Shown: positions 28,258 to 37,510 of the stretch, in pieces
Layout of the letters: the number at the start of each line of letters is the position of its first letter
Numbering within the stretch: the first letter of the stretch is position 1
From: Thiomicrospira sp.
GTDB lineage: Bacteria; Pseudomonadota; Gammaproteobacteria; Thiomicrospirales; Thiomicrospiraceae
NCBI RefSeq assembly: GCF_014859555.1
Contig: NZ_JACUTY010000010.1
Span: forward strand, 1-47,856
DNA: 47,856 nucleotides
Direction of reading: 5' to 3'
Translations under genes and position numbers: made by a program
The notes under the pieces: model-generated
What the model was told of the DNA's origin: nothing
What the model saw: the letters and a program-made list of their open reading frames with translations, nothing else
Database searches by the model: none

Positions 28258-29538
28258 TTACACCTCCCACGGCAAATTAATCTGCCAGTGTTTGGCGAGT
28301 TGGGCCGAGCTGGCTAGGCCGTCTTCATGAAATCCGTAACCGCAATAAGCCCCCACAAACCAGCAGTTTTTGTGACCTTGTAAATTAACCAATTCTATTT
28401 GGGCTTGCATGGCCGCGCGATCAAACACCGGGTGTTCGTATTCAATTTTTTGAATTACACAATCGGCTTTGGGTTCGGTAATCGGGTTTAAGGTGACAAA
28501 CACATCGGTTTGAATGCCGAGTGGTTGCAATTGATTCATCCAATAAGTCACCGCGACCGCTTGTTTGGCTTGACGATCTTGACCACTCAGATAATTCCAC
28601 GAAGCCCACGCCGAACGAATGCGCGGCATTTGCTCAACATCGGTATGCAACCAGGCCTGGTTGGGCTGATATTGGAAGTGGTTTAACAGCTCAAAACCTT
28701 GATCTTTTAATAAGGCATAAGACTGGTCGGCATGACACGCAAACACGACGTGATCAAACTGGTAGGACTCGCCATCCGCGCTTATGATTCGCACCCCCTT
28801 ATCACTTGATGAAGTGAAGACTTCGGTGACGCCTTGTTGAACCACTTGAAAGCGTTTGAGCGCTAAAATTTTCTCTAAATATTGATGTGCGCCCTGTTTG
28901 ACCGTGCGCCATTGTGGACGGTCGTTGACATTTAACAAGCCGTGGTTAGCAAAAAACTGTAAGAAACTCTGTGCCGGAAAATTCAACATAGTGTCGGTCG
29001 GGCAAGACCAGATCGCCGCGGCCATCGGGAGCAAGTAATCACGCTGCATGGTTTCGCTAAAGTTATTTTGGGTTAAATATTCACCCAGGCTTAAGTTGGG
29101 GTTTAAGCCACCTATTAAATCTGCTTTGGCCAGTTTGTTAAAACGCAGAATGTCTTTAATCATGCGCCAATGTCGAATAGAAAACAGGTTTTTGCGTTGT
29201 GCAAACAAGGTGTTCAGATTGTTGCCTGCGTATTCCAATCGACCTTGATCTATGGAGACCGCAAAACTCATATCGGTTGGGTGGGTCGCCACCTCTAAAT
29301 GCTTAAACATGGCTTTAAGCAAAGGATAGTTAGGTTCGTTATAAACAATAAAGCCAGTATCCACGGTGGTCGGCTCACCGCTGACTTCAGTTTCGATGGA
29401 ATTGGTGTGGCCGCCGAGTTTGGCGTTTTTTTCGAACAAGGTCACATCATGGCGTTGGCTTAAAAACCAAGCCGCGCTGATTCCGCTGATGCCACTGCCA
29501 ATCACGGCGACCTTGTATTTTTTATCCTGCTCAAACAT
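28258..29538 (-). CDS. FAD/NAD(P)-binding amine-oxidase-like oxidoreductase
   Basis: A 426-residue flavoprotein. The dinucleotide-binding motif is VIGSGISGISAAW (about 12-24) with the E-K-N-A-K-L-G-G-H-T-N-S FAD segment (about 36-47) and the C-terminal G-L-A-S-S-A FAD contact. It belongs to the COG2907-like branch, not true monoamine oxidases. In Rhodobacter a protein of this type is reported to act with a Cfa-like enzyme in furan fatty-acid formation. It is the first gene of the seven-gene minus-strand operon; its promoter lies in the 70-base divergent gap. Confidence 0.85.
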   Translation of the reverse strand: MFEQDKKYKVAVIGSGISGISAAWFLSQRHDVTLFEKNAKLGGHTNSIETEVSGEPTTVDTGFIVYNEPNYPLLKAMFKHLEVATHPTDMSFAVSIDQGRLEYAGNNLNTLFAQRKNLFSIRHWRMIKDILRFNKLAKADLIGGLNPNLSLGEYLTQNNFSETMQRDYLLPMAAAIWSCPTDTMLNFPAQSFLQFFANHGLLNVNDRPQWRTVKQGAHQYLEKILALKRFQVVQQGVTEVFTSSSDKGVRIISADGESYQFDHVVFACHADQSYALLKDQGFELLNHFQYQPNQAWLHTDVEQMPRIRSAWASWNYLSGQDRQAKQAVAVTYWMNQLQPLGIQTDVFVTLNPITEPKADCVIQKIEYEHPVFDRAAMQAQIELVNLQGHKNCWFVGAYCGYGFHEDGLASSAQLAKHWQINLPWEV

Positions 29539-29573
29539 TTGCTTTGTCCGTCGTTAGTTTGTTATATTATATT

Positions 29574-29599
29574 TATACATAAATTGTACAGATGTACAA
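29574..29599. promoter_or_regulatory. Candidate LitR-type operator in divergent light-cluster promoter
   Basis: TTGTACA (29584-29590) and TGTACAA (29593-29599) form a perfect 7-2-7 inverted repeat. A related TATACA lies at 29574-29579. The gap between the two divergent operons is only 70 bases, so a protein bound here would cover both promoters. On the minus strand the repeat overlaps the -35 region of a TATAAA box (29572-29577). Confidence 0.6.
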
Positions 29600-29608
29600 G
29601 GGGGCGAT

Positions 29609-30376
29609 ATGAAAAAAAACACACAGAACAAAAAAATTTGGATTGTGGGCGGATCACAAGGAATTGGTTTGGAACTCGTCAAAATTTGGTTGGCACAAGG
29701 GCATAAAGTCGTCGCATCTGCCCGTAATGCTGAATCATCGGTTGAGTTAGCGGAGTTAAAACGAGCTTATACAAACTTAAGTTGTCTAAACTTAGATGTC
29801 ACTGATCCGCAAGATTGTCAGGTTAAAAGCCACCAGGCCTGGTCGTTGTACGATGGCTTGGATATGTGGTTTTATAATGTTGGCGCTTATCAGCCCATGA
29901 CGATTAAAGAGTGGGATTGGCAGAGTTTTAATTTTATGAACCAGACGAATTATTTAGGTGCGGTGTCGTTAATGTTGGCATTGCAACCTTTGTTTGCCGA
30001 GCAGGGAACAGGGCGCTGGGTTTGGAATACCAGTCTTGCTTCCTATTTTGGTCTGCCTTATGGCGGTGGTTATTCGGCTCCTAAGGCGGCGTTGGTGAAT
30101 CTGGCCGAGTCATTACAGCCAGAGTTGGCGCAAAATGGGTTACAACTGCAAATCATCAATCACGGTTTTGTTAAAACACGTTTGACTGAAAAAAATACGT
30201 TTGATATGCCAGGCCTGGTGGAACCAACTCAAGCCGCGATATTAATTAACCAAGGGTTAGAGCGTTCAAGTGGATTTGAAATCCGCTTTCCATTTGGCTT
30301 GCGTGTTATGCTCAGTTTGCTAAAAGTGTTGCCTTATCGCTGGTCGTTGGCGTTTACCAAAAAGATGCTGCATTAA
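29609..30376 (+). CDS. Short-chain dehydrogenase/reductase
   Basis: A 255-residue NAD(P)-dependent oxidoreductase. The cofactor motif is GGSQGIG (14-20), catalytic Ser142 is in NTSLAS and the YxxxK pair is Tyr155/Lys159 (YSAPK). The substrate is unknown. It is the first gene of the plus-strand arm facing the FAD oxidoreductase; AAGGGGGCG precedes the ATG as ribosome site. Two palindromes lie inside (29833 encoding HQAW, 30209 encoding PGLV). Confidence 0.9.
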   Translation: MKKNTQNKKIWIVGGSQGIGLELVKIWLAQGHKVVASARNAESSVELAELKRAYTNLSCLNLDVTDPQDCQVKSHQAWSLYDGLDMWFYNVGAYQPMTIKEWDWQSFNFMNQTNYLGAVSLMLALQPLFAEQGTGRWVWNTSLASYFGLPYGGGYSAPKAALVNLAESLQPELAQNGLQLQIINHGFVKTRLTEKNTFDMPGLVEPTQAAILINQGLERSSGFEIRFPFGLRVMLSLLKVLPYRWSLAFTKKMLH

Positions 30377-30409
30377 GCTGGGGCTTTTAAATCCGAACAG
30401 GAAATTAAT

Positions 30410-30844
30410 ATGAACATTCAACATCAGTTAGACATCTATAAAAATTTGTTTGAAAACCTAACACCCGAGACGATTGATCAAGAATTTGTTCAGGTGTTTG
30501 ACCAAAAGATATATTTTAAAGACCCATTTAACGAAGTGCGCGGACTCGTGTCGCTTAAACAGATTTTTAAACATATGTTTGAAACCCTGCATGAACCGTC
30601 ATTTCGGATTCATCATATGGCGGGTGCGGATAAAACCGGTTATTTGGAATGGCGGTTCTATTTCAAGTTAAAGCCCAATGCCGATGTTCAGCAAATTAAT
30701 GGCATGAGTAAAATTTTGTTCAACGAAGCTGGCCAAGTGATTGTGCATATGGATTATTGGGATACCGGCGAATACGTGTATCGCAAAATTCCCGTGCTAG
30801 GTTGGTTTATTAAGTTAGTCGCTAACCGACTGAAAGCCCGCTAA
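30410..30844 (+). CDS. NTF2-like (SnoaL-type) protein
   Basis: A 144-residue cone-shaped alpha+beta fold candidate: an N-terminal helix, then F-D-Q-K-I-Y-F-K-D-P-F-N-E-V-R-G and the strand D-K-T-G-Y-L-E-W-R-F-Y-F, then V-H-M-D-Y-W-D. These are typical of NTF2/SnoaL-like proteins. The ligand is unknown. The gene lies between an SDR and an MFS transporter, an arrangement I recall in singlet-oxygen or light-response operons. Confidence 0.8.
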   Translation: MNIQHQLDIYKNLFENLTPETIDQEFVQVFDQKIYFKDPFNEVRGLVSLKQIFKHMFETLHEPSFRIHHMAGADKTGYLEWRFYFKLKPNADVQQINGMSKILFNEAGQVIVHMDYWDTGEYVYRKIPVLGWFIKLVANRLKAR

Positions 30845-30850
30845 ATACCA

Positions 30851-32125
30851 ATGAGGATTAACCCGCGCACAACCCAGCCCATCGTTTACGGCTTGCCATC
30901 TTGGTCTTTGGCGATGCTGGGCATTCCGTTATATGTGTATTTGCCGACTTATTATTATGAGTTAGGTGTCGAGATGGCGCTGGTAGGTTTGATGTTGTTA
31001 TTGGCGCGGGTCACGGATGTGGTATCCGATCCGTTAATTGGTTGGTGGCGTGATCGTCTCAGCCATCGCGGGCGTTATGGCCTGATGACTTTGGGTTGGG
31101 GTTTGTTATTGGTGAGTTTGTGGCAATTGTTATTGCCCAATAATCCCAGCGCTTGGCATTTGTTGGTGTGGGCTTTGTTAGTTTATTTGGCTTGGACTTT
31201 GATTATGATTCCCTACCAAGCTTTATCTGCCGAAGTCACCCAAGAACACCATGAAAAAACCCGCTTTACCGCAAGCCGTGAAGCCTTTGCGATACTGGGG
31301 GTAGTCAGTGTCTTGTTGTTGCCTTTAGCCCTAAGTGATCCCAACGATACCCGCCTGTTGTTTAGTTGGTTGTATCCGATTGTTGCGATTAGTTTAACGC
31401 TGGGTTTGGCGCTAATGATGTGGCGACTTAATCTGGTGGCTTTGCCGGCTAGTGCTTCCGATTCAACATCAAACCAAAGTTGGCGCTTAAATTGGGCGCA
31501 AGCCAAGCAGGCCTGGTGGTTAATTAAATATGACTCCGCCAGTCGCCAACTTTGGCCAGCTTATTTTATTAATAGCCTGGCGAATGCGTTTCCGGCGACC
31601 TTGTTTTTATTGTTTGTGCAGCATTACCTGGATTTGACGCCGCAGACAGGTTTATTGCTGATGACGTTTTTTCTAGCCGGTGTCTTGGCCTTGCCGTTTT
31701 GGGTTAAGTTATCCAGCAAAATAGGCAAATACACCGCTTGGCGTGCTTCCATTTTATTGGCTTGTTTAAGTTTTGGCTGGGTGTTTACTTTGCAATCCGG
31801 CGATTTATATGGCTTTATGCTCATCAGCTTTTTATCCGGTTTAAGTTTGGGCGCCGATGTCGCCTTACCCGGTTCGATTCAGGCCGATATTGCACAAGAC
31901 TTAAGTCAAAACCAAGTGGCATTGAGTGGTTTACTGTTTGGCGTGTGGGGCATGTTAACCAAATTGGCGTTGGCCTTAGCCGTCGGTTTGGCTTTTCCGT
32001 TGCTCGATTGGATGGGCTGGGATGATAAAAGCGCCGCAAGTTTTACAACCCTAGTTTGGCTGTATGCTGGTGTACCGATCGCCCTAAAACTACTGGTGTT
32101 GGTTTGGTTGACAGGCGCGAAATAA
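30851..32125 (+). CDS. MFS transporter, GPH/MFS_2-like
   Basis: A 424-residue membrane protein with about 12 helices. The N-terminal L-L-A-R-V-T-D-V-V-S-D-P-L-I-G-W-W-R-D-R segment (about 46-65) is the D-x-x-x-D-P-x-x-G signature of the GPH/MFS_2 cation symporters. The substrate is unknown; a lipid-related cargo would be inferred only from the neighbours. It starts 6 bases after the NTF2-like gene and ends the plus-strand operon. The variant palindrome at 31507-31516 encodes KQAW. No terminator is obvious in the 138 bases that follow. Confidence 0.84.
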   Translation: MRINPRTTQPIVYGLPSWSLAMLGIPLYVYLPTYYYELGVEMALVGLMLLLARVTDVVSDPLIGWWRDRLSHRGRYGLMTLGWGLLLVSLWQLLLPNNPSAWHLLVWALLVYLAWTLIMIPYQALSAEVTQEHHEKTRFTASREAFAILGVVSVLLLPLALSDPNDTRLLFSWLYPIVAISLTLGLALMMWRLNLVALPASASDSTSNQSWRLNWAQAKQAWWLIKYDSASRQLWPAYFINSLANAFPATLFLLFVQHYLDLTPQTGLLLMTFFLAGVLALPFWVKLSSKIGKYTAWRASILLACLSFGWVFTLQSGDLYGFMLISFLSGLSLGADVALPGSIQADIAQDLSQNQVALSGLLFGVWGMLTKLALALAVGLAFPLLDWMGWDDKSAASFTTLVWLYAGVPIALKLLVLVWLTGAK

Positions 32126-32263
32126 AGAGTATTAAAAATAACAAAACTGGGCTTTAATAGCACCTTATAAAAGTAGGTTTTTGATGTTAGTCTGCGACCG
32201 CTAAAAATTCTTGCTTGGTAGAGCTAGATAGACATGCAAATATTTACATTTTTTGTAGTAGAT

Positions 32264-33817
32264 TTACATACTTAGTTTTTGGTTGCTATCCGGCAATCCT
32301 GTAGCCACATCCTTAAATGCAGCCAGTGCAGCTTCTAAATGGTCAATGATTTCTTGTTGAAGAATGTCGGGGGGGGGCAAGTTGTCAAGGTTATCCAAGC
32401 TATTATCTTTAAGCCAAAACACATCAAGACTGGCTTTATCACGGTTGATTAACTCATCATAACTATAATATTTAAAGCGTTCAGTTTCTTCGCGTTCGTG
32501 GCGATTTTTAGGGTGATAGCATTGAATGAAATCTTTAAGATCATGCAGCGTCATTGGACGTTGTTTTAACGTAAAGTGCTTATTGGTTCTTAAGTCGTAA
32601 AACCAAACTCCCTTGGTATGCACTTTTTCATCCCGTGGTGCATTATCAAAAAACACCACATTGGCTTTCACACCATTAGCATAAAAAATACCTGTCGGTA
32701 AACGCAAAATGGTATGTACATCGCAGTGAATCAACCACTTTCGGCGAATGCGCTCACCCGCACCACCTTCGAACAATACGTTATCAGGTAATACAACGGC
32801 GGCTTTACCAGTATCTTTTAAGCTCGCCACAATATGCTGCAAAAAGTTAAGCTGTTTATTGGTTGTAGTGGCCCAAAAATCTGAGCGCTTGTATGTCAAG
32901 ACATCCTTATCTTCGCCACCTTCAGCATTAGTAATGGTCATGCTACTTTTTTTACCGAACGGTGGGTTAGCTAATACATAATCTACTTTGTTGTCGCCCT
33001 TTATTGCTGTAAGCAAAGCATCCGCGCGCTCTATCTTTGGTTCACCATCAATACTGCCAATATTATGTAAAAACAAATTCATTAAACACATACGCCGGGT
33101 TGAGGGCACGATTTCATTACCAAAGAAGGTCTCATCCCGTAAAAAGTTCGCTTGGTTTTTATTGAGTTTGGTTTTGGCAATTGTGCTGGGGTCATGTTTA
33201 GACGGATTCCAGTGGTTCATGCCTTTCTCAATCCACCTCTCATCGCCATAAGTGATCCAGTCGCTGGCACTTAAAAAGAAGCCGCCTGTGCCACAAGCTG
33301 GATCCAGAATCGTTCTTTCTGCTTCAGGTCGAACACAAGCCAGCATGGCATCAATTAATGGGCGTGGCGTAAAGTACTGTCCTGCTCCACTTTTTGTGTC
33401 TTCAGCATTCTTTTGCAGCAAACCTTCGTATAAATCGCCTTTGGTATCGGCATCTAGGCTGATCCAGCTTTCTTCGTCGATCATTTTTATAATGCGTGAC
33501 AGTTTTGCTGGATCAGGGATTTTATTTTCCGACTTATAAAAAATAGCGCCCAGCATACCCGGGGCATCAGATAGTATATTCAATACATTACGGTACTGAT
33601 TTTCTAGCTCCATACCAGTTAAGTCAGTTAATGAATCCCAGTTGTAATCGTTAGGTACCTTGGTATCGCGTGAATAAGGGGGCTGTGAGTATTCGTAAGC
33701 CATTTTTAAAAACAATAAGTAGGTTAGCTGCTCCAAATAATCGCCATAGCCAACACCATCGTCACGTAAGGTGTGACAGTAATTCCAAACTTTCTGTACT
33801 AATGCAGGAGCGTTCAC
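32264..33817 (-). CDS. hsdM: Type I restriction-modification methyltransferase subunit HsdM
   Basis: N6-adenine methyltransferase subunit of a type I system, 517 residues. An N-terminal HsdM helical domain (about 1-135) precedes the SAM motif DPACGTGGFF (172-181) and the catalytic NPPF (284-287). The start is GTG, overlapping the previous stop (TAGTG), with GGAAG about 8 bases before. It is the last gene of the defence operon. Usual order is M-S-R; here S is first, M last, and hsdR is missing on both sides. Confidence 0.95.
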   Translation of the reverse strand: MNAPALVQKVWNYCHTLRDDGVGYGDYLEQLTYLLFLKMAYEYSQPPYSRDTKVPNDYNWDSLTDLTGMELENQYRNVLNILSDAPGMLGAIFYKSENKIPDPAKLSRIIKMIDEESWISLDADTKGDLYEGLLQKNAEDTKSGAGQYFTPRPLIDAMLACVRPEAERTILDPACGTGGFFLSASDWITYGDERWIEKGMNHWNPSKHDPSTIAKTKLNKNQANFLRDETFFGNEIVPSTRRMCLMNLFLHNIGSIDGEPKIERADALLTAIKGDNKVDYVLANPPFGKKSSMTITNAEGGEDKDVLTYKRSDFWATTTNKQLNFLQHIVASLKDTGKAAVVLPDNVLFEGGAGERIRRKWLIHCDVHTILRLPTGIFYANGVKANVVFFDNAPRDEKVHTKGVWFYDLRTNKHFTLKQRPMTLHDLKDFIQCYHPKNRHEREETERFKYYSYDELINRDKASLDVFWLKDNSLDNLDNLPPPDILQQEIIDHLEAALAAFKDVATGLPDSNQKLSM

Positions 33818-34884
33818 TAATGGTCTTCCAAATCCTGAGAGGTATTATTCAATAAAGGGCGCTGATTATACCTGTCTTGTGCTGTACGGATAGCCTGTTG
33901 TAGACGTTGATGCAAAATTTCTCTGTCGGGTAGCACGGCTAAGTATTCAGCGACATGTATACCGGCACTATCCATTTCTAAAAGTTCAACCTGCTCCTGA
34001 TTTTTCTCGGCGCACAAAATAATGCCAAGAGGCGCCTGCTCACCTTCTTGACGTTCGTACTTATCTAGCCAGCGAAGATAAAGCTCCATTTGGCTTTTGT
34101 AGTGATGTTTGAATTTTCCTAACTTTAAGTCAATGACCACTAAACGCTTGAGTTGACGATTGTAAAACAACAAGTCGATATAAAAGTCATCACCATCAAG
34201 CTGAATACGTTTTTGCCGTGCGATAAACGAGAATCCAGCGCCAAGCTCTAATAAAAACTGTTCTAGCTCGCGTAAAATAGCATCCTCTAAATCTTTTTCG
34301 AGATAATGGTCATTGAGCCCTAAAAAATCCAATACATAAGGGTCTTTTAGTAATAAGTTTGGAGTAACCTGCTGCTGCGCCAATTGCGCTAGTTCTAGCT
34401 TTATCGTTTCTTCAGGCTTTTTGGACAATGCTGTGCGCTCAAACAACATACTATTGATGCGCTCACTTAAGGTCCGTACGCTCCAAAATTCTGCGGCACA
34501 CATCTGTGCATAAAACTCACGGGCAAGCGGATCTTTTAAGCTAATGAGCTGCCTAAAGTGGCTCCAACTCAATTTTGCACACAGTGAGTGCAAAATTTGT
34601 TGATCTGGAAATTGTTCATTCAGTTGCATCATGTAGGCGATGTTTCTTGCACTCCATCCCTTACCAAACGCTTGAGTGAGTTGCTGAGCTAAATTGGCCA
34701 CAATCTGCTTACCATACTCTGCCCGCTCACCCTTGAGTAGTTCTTGGTTAATACGCTGACCAATTTGCCAATACATCATGGTTAGCGCGGCATTAACTGC
34801 CACCGCCGTTTGTTGCTTGGCTTGGGTGATTAATGTTTGAATTTCACCAAATAATTCAGTGTTAGTGACAATTTCTTTACTCAT
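33817..34884 (-). CDS. DUF1016/YhcG-type PD-(D/E)XK nuclease
   Basis: A 355-residue protein. The N-terminal helical domain (about 10-180) carries A-L-T-M-M-Y-W-Q-I-G-Q-R-I and Y-G-K-Q-I-V, as in DUF1016. The C-terminal nuclease-like domain has an Asp (FYIDLLFY, about residue 240) followed by I-D-L-K-L-G (about 258), the D...(D/E)xK triad. DUF1016 proteins are often embedded in type I loci, and the exact role is unsettled. It overlaps the HNH gene by 4 bases and hsdM by 3. It might supply cleavage where HsdR is absent (inference). Confidence 0.87.
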   Translation of the reverse strand: MSKEIVTNTELFGEIQTLITQAKQQTAVAVNAALTMMYWQIGQRINQELLKGERAEYGKQIVANLAQQLTQAFGKGWSARNIAYMMQLNEQFPDQQILHSLCAKLSWSHFRQLISLKDPLAREFYAQMCAAEFWSVRTLSERINSMLFERTALSKKPEETIKLELAQLAQQQVTPNLLLKDPYVLDFLGLNDHYLEKDLEDAILRELEQFLLELGAGFSFIARQKRIQLDGDDFYIDLLFYNRQLKRLVVIDLKLGKFKHHYKSQMELYLRWLDKYERQEGEQAPLGIILCAEKNQEQVELLEMDSAGIHVAEYLAVLPDREILHQRLQQAIRTAQDRYNQRPLLNNTSQDLEDH

Positions 34885-35756
34885 CCTACCGTCCTAATAA
34901 GTTCACCTATCCATGGATGCAGCGCATCCTTATCGCTATCTTGCTCAAGCTGATATACAAGAAAACCTAAATAAGTATTTTTATTATTAGGGTGAAACCA
35001 TTTCCCTATTTCTCGAAGCTTTTGTTCAAAGTAAGCATCGGCGCCTTGGTCTTGACGAAGTTTTTTTAAGTACCATTTTTTTGTTTCATTTATCAGTGGC
35101 TTAAAAAGTTTCCATTGAGCGATCCGGCCTTCATTTAATCTTTTTTGATCAAGGTGATACAGTCGAATAGAGAGTTTTACTTTAATATCTTCCGGCGACC
35201 CCTCTTCAAATCGAGAAAATGGCACACCTGATTTGTCATAAGAAAGTAACCGCCAATCCAATCTTTTACATGGATCGAGTAAGACAGGCACTTCATTGTC
35301 TTCATCTAACTCTTCATAGGCACGTTTTTGTTCATCGACCAAGGGAAAGTAATTCCATTTACCACCTGCTGTTCCTTGGAGGTCTTTTCTGTACTCATTG
35401 CAGTGTTGGCAGGAAAAACGAAAGTTTTCAGGTTTAAATGCTGTCCATTTATAACCAGAATGTTCAGGTTCAATGTCATATCGTGTTAAGGATTTGCCGT
35501 CAGCAGTTAATGCAACACCTTGAACCTTGCCTTTAGGCCGATAATGGTCGACAGCATTATCGGCTCTCGGGATATTCGTTTCGCAATACCAGCATCTCCC
35601 ATTTGATAGGGTTTCTAGGCTTTCTTTTAACTCTTTCCAAATGGCACTACGATCATCAGCAACAATGTTACCTGCTAATAACTCATTTTTAGCAGCCTCG
35701 GCTTTATCTTCCCAGTTGGCAGGTAAATTGATAAAAGTATTATCAACAAATCTCAT
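34881..35756 (-). CDS. HNH endonuclease, Septu PtuB-like
   Basis: A 291-residue HNH-type nuclease candidate. The Zn site is Cys55/Cys58 (CWYC) and Cys116/Cys119 (CQHC). The catalytic His lies in V-D-H-Y-R-P-K (His71). The Asn is in C-Q-H-C-N. The H-Y-R-P-K motif is typical of the PtuB/TIGR02646-type family paired with ABC-like ATPases. It overlaps the ATPase upstream by 4 bases (ATGA). With the ATPase it forms a probable Septu defence module. Function is inferred from family and pairing. Confidence 0.8.
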   Translation of the reverse strand: MRFVDNTFINLPANWEDKAEAAKNELLAGNIVADDRSAIWKELKESLETLSNGRCWYCETNIPRADNAVDHYRPKGKVQGVALTADGKSLTRYDIEPEHSGYKWTAFKPENFRFSCQHCNEYRKDLQGTAGGKWNYFPLVDEQKRAYEELDEDNEVPVLLDPCKRLDWRLLSYDKSGVPFSRFEEGSPEDIKVKLSIRLYHLDQKRLNEGRIAQWKLFKPLINETKKWYLKKLRQDQGADAYFEQKLREIGKWFHPNNKNTYLGFLVYQLEQDSDKDALHPWIGELIRTVG

Positions 35757-37510
35757 TGTTGATCCTCTTTCAGCAACTTAGCGATAACCTGCTTAGCAAT
35801 TTCATCTCGTTTTTCTTGCGATAAACTTAGTGCAAAGTTTACTAGTTGCTGGTAATCATCGGTTCCGGATTGTTCTTTCAAAAGTGAATTCCTGATTTTG
35901 ATATAACGCTCATAGTCATCATCGCGTTGAGACATGCTAAATCTATCATTATCCAACCATTCAGAAATGACCTGAAAACGAAGTGCTTCAAACTTGGTTT
36001 TGTTTTCGATGCTTGCAAGCGCTCGATATGTTTCAAGTCGTTTTTGAGTTCGCTTATCAAGGCTTGAGCCTAAACCAAACATATCACTGGTGATGATACC
36101 TGCGTACCCCATGCCTTGAGGGTCATGCTGCGGCTTATGTGATTCAATGGTGCGAGTATCATCGTCGCGGCTTAAGATTTGAACTTGATCTCGAGTTAAT
36201 TCAGCGATGGCGATTGGGTTGTGAGTGGTTAACACAATATGACTGTTATTTTCACCCTTAGAGCCAGAGGTGACAAACTTATTGAGATAGTCGATGTAAT
36301 CTACGCTCCACTTGGGGTTTAAGTGGGTGTCGGGCTCATCTAACAAGAATAGACTTTCTTCTTCAGCGGTAAATCTCAGTAGGCCTAACACAGTTAATAG
36401 CTGCTGCTCGCCTTCACTCAGTTCGCGAAAGGTCACACTACCATCGTTCTTTTTAAGCTTAACGCGAATACGCACTTCGCTGATTAACTCAGAAACATAA
36501 GTGCTTTCAAGGTCGCGGAAAAACTGTCTAGGCTCTTGGTCGCCAACTAACTCAGTGAGCTTATTAATGTCCTTGATGAACATATACAAGTATTCACGGC
36601 CTTTTTTATTCCATAAGGTTGCATCATCATCACGTCTAATTTTAATTGGCGCGGTAGCGACGTTATGCACACGATTTAAAAAATCGCGAACCACACCTTC
36701 AGCGCCCCAAAAAATATCAGGCTTATCTTGGCATGCTCCATAAGTACCTTTGGGAGCCTTACTCTTATTTAAATTCCATGAGGGCTCATTAAGTTCAAGC
36801 AATACCGAGTCGATACTTTCTGCATTTTCATCAGTTTCTAGGCCGAGCTGGGTATCTAAAAAATGCCTGACTAGATCGTCTTGGTTAAGCACAAAGGCTA
36901 ATAGCACAAATTGGCTGTGCACAGGCAGTGCATAAAACAAGCGTCTTAGCCCTGGGTCTTCCGACTTTGAGTTGCGTAGCTTTTTATCATATTGCTGAAG
37001 ATAAGGGCGAAAGACCGACTGCATGCGGTCACTATGGCCTGAATAGTAGCCAAATACATATTTAGGCAAAAACTCATCTTGGCGCTTTTTGAATTCATTA
37101 AATTTAAGTGACGCTAATACGGGTTTGTCTGACAAGACACTTAGTAAATCCACTTGCAAAGTGCTGCCCGAGTCTTTATTCTCACCTAAATCACGGTAGC
37201 TGACTAAATAAGTATTTTTATCGCGTTCAGGGTCGGCACTGATTTCTATTTCTTTGTTATGGCAAAAGTATCTTAGGGTATAGGAAAAAGAAGGTTTATC
37301 TTTTTCATTCCTATCGTTTTTACCCATAATTAAATCACGAAAAAGTACAGCCAAGGCCTCAAGTACGTTAGATTTACCCGTGCCGTTCCAGCCAATGACA
37401 AGAGTGATCCATTCTTGCTCTTCAAAGTCGATGGTGACATTTTTTAGGTTTTTAAAACGCTGGCACTCGCCTTCGCGATCTGATCCGATAGTAAATGAAG
37501 CTAGGCGCAT
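35753..37510 (-). CDS. ABC-like ATPase, Septu PtuA-like
   Basis: A 585-residue ATPase related to the OLD/RecF/SMC-like AAA_15 group. Walker A is GWNGTGKS (40-47), the signature L-S-E-G-E-Q-Q near residue 360, Walker B F-L-L-D-E-P-D-T-H-L-N-P near 390, and the H-loop L-T-T-H-N-P near 425. Both ends lack membrane segments. No TOPRIM nuclease domain is seen, so it is not OLD-like; the HNH partner next door supports a PtuA-like assignment. The start shares one base with the hsdS stop (TAATG). Confidence 0.83.
   Translation of the reverse strand: MRLASFTIGSDREGECQRFKNLKNVTIDFEEQEWITLVIGWNGTGKSNVLEALAVLFRDLIMGKNDRNEKDKPSFSYTLRYFCHNKEIEISADPERDKNTYLVSYRDLGENKDSGSTLQVDLLSVLSDKPVLASLKFNEFKKRQDEFLPKYVFGYYSGHSDRMQSVFRPYLQQYDKKLRNSKSEDPGLRRLFYALPVHSQFVLLAFVLNQDDLVRHFLDTQLGLETDENAESIDSVLLELNEPSWNLNKSKAPKGTYGACQDKPDIFWGAEGVVRDFLNRVHNVATAPIKIRRDDDATLWNKKGREYLYMFIKDINKLTELVGDQEPRQFFRDLESTYVSELISEVRIRVKLKKNDGSVTFRELSEGEQQLLTVLGLLRFTAEEESLFLLDEPDTHLNPKWSVDYIDYLNKFVTSGSKGENNSHIVLTTHNPIAIAELTRDQVQILSRDDDTRTIESHKPQHDPQGMGYAGIITSDMFGLGSSLDKRTQKRLETYRALASIENKTKFEALRFQVISEWLDNDRFSMSQRDDDYERYIKIRNSLLKEQSGTDDYQQLVNFALSLSQEKRDEIAKQVIAKLLKEDQQ

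Noticed and set aside
35753-37510. OLD-family nuclease or Gabija GajA
   Set aside because: The protein has the ATPase motifs but no TOPRIM-like segment after them, and its partner is an HNH protein rather than a UvrD-like helicase.
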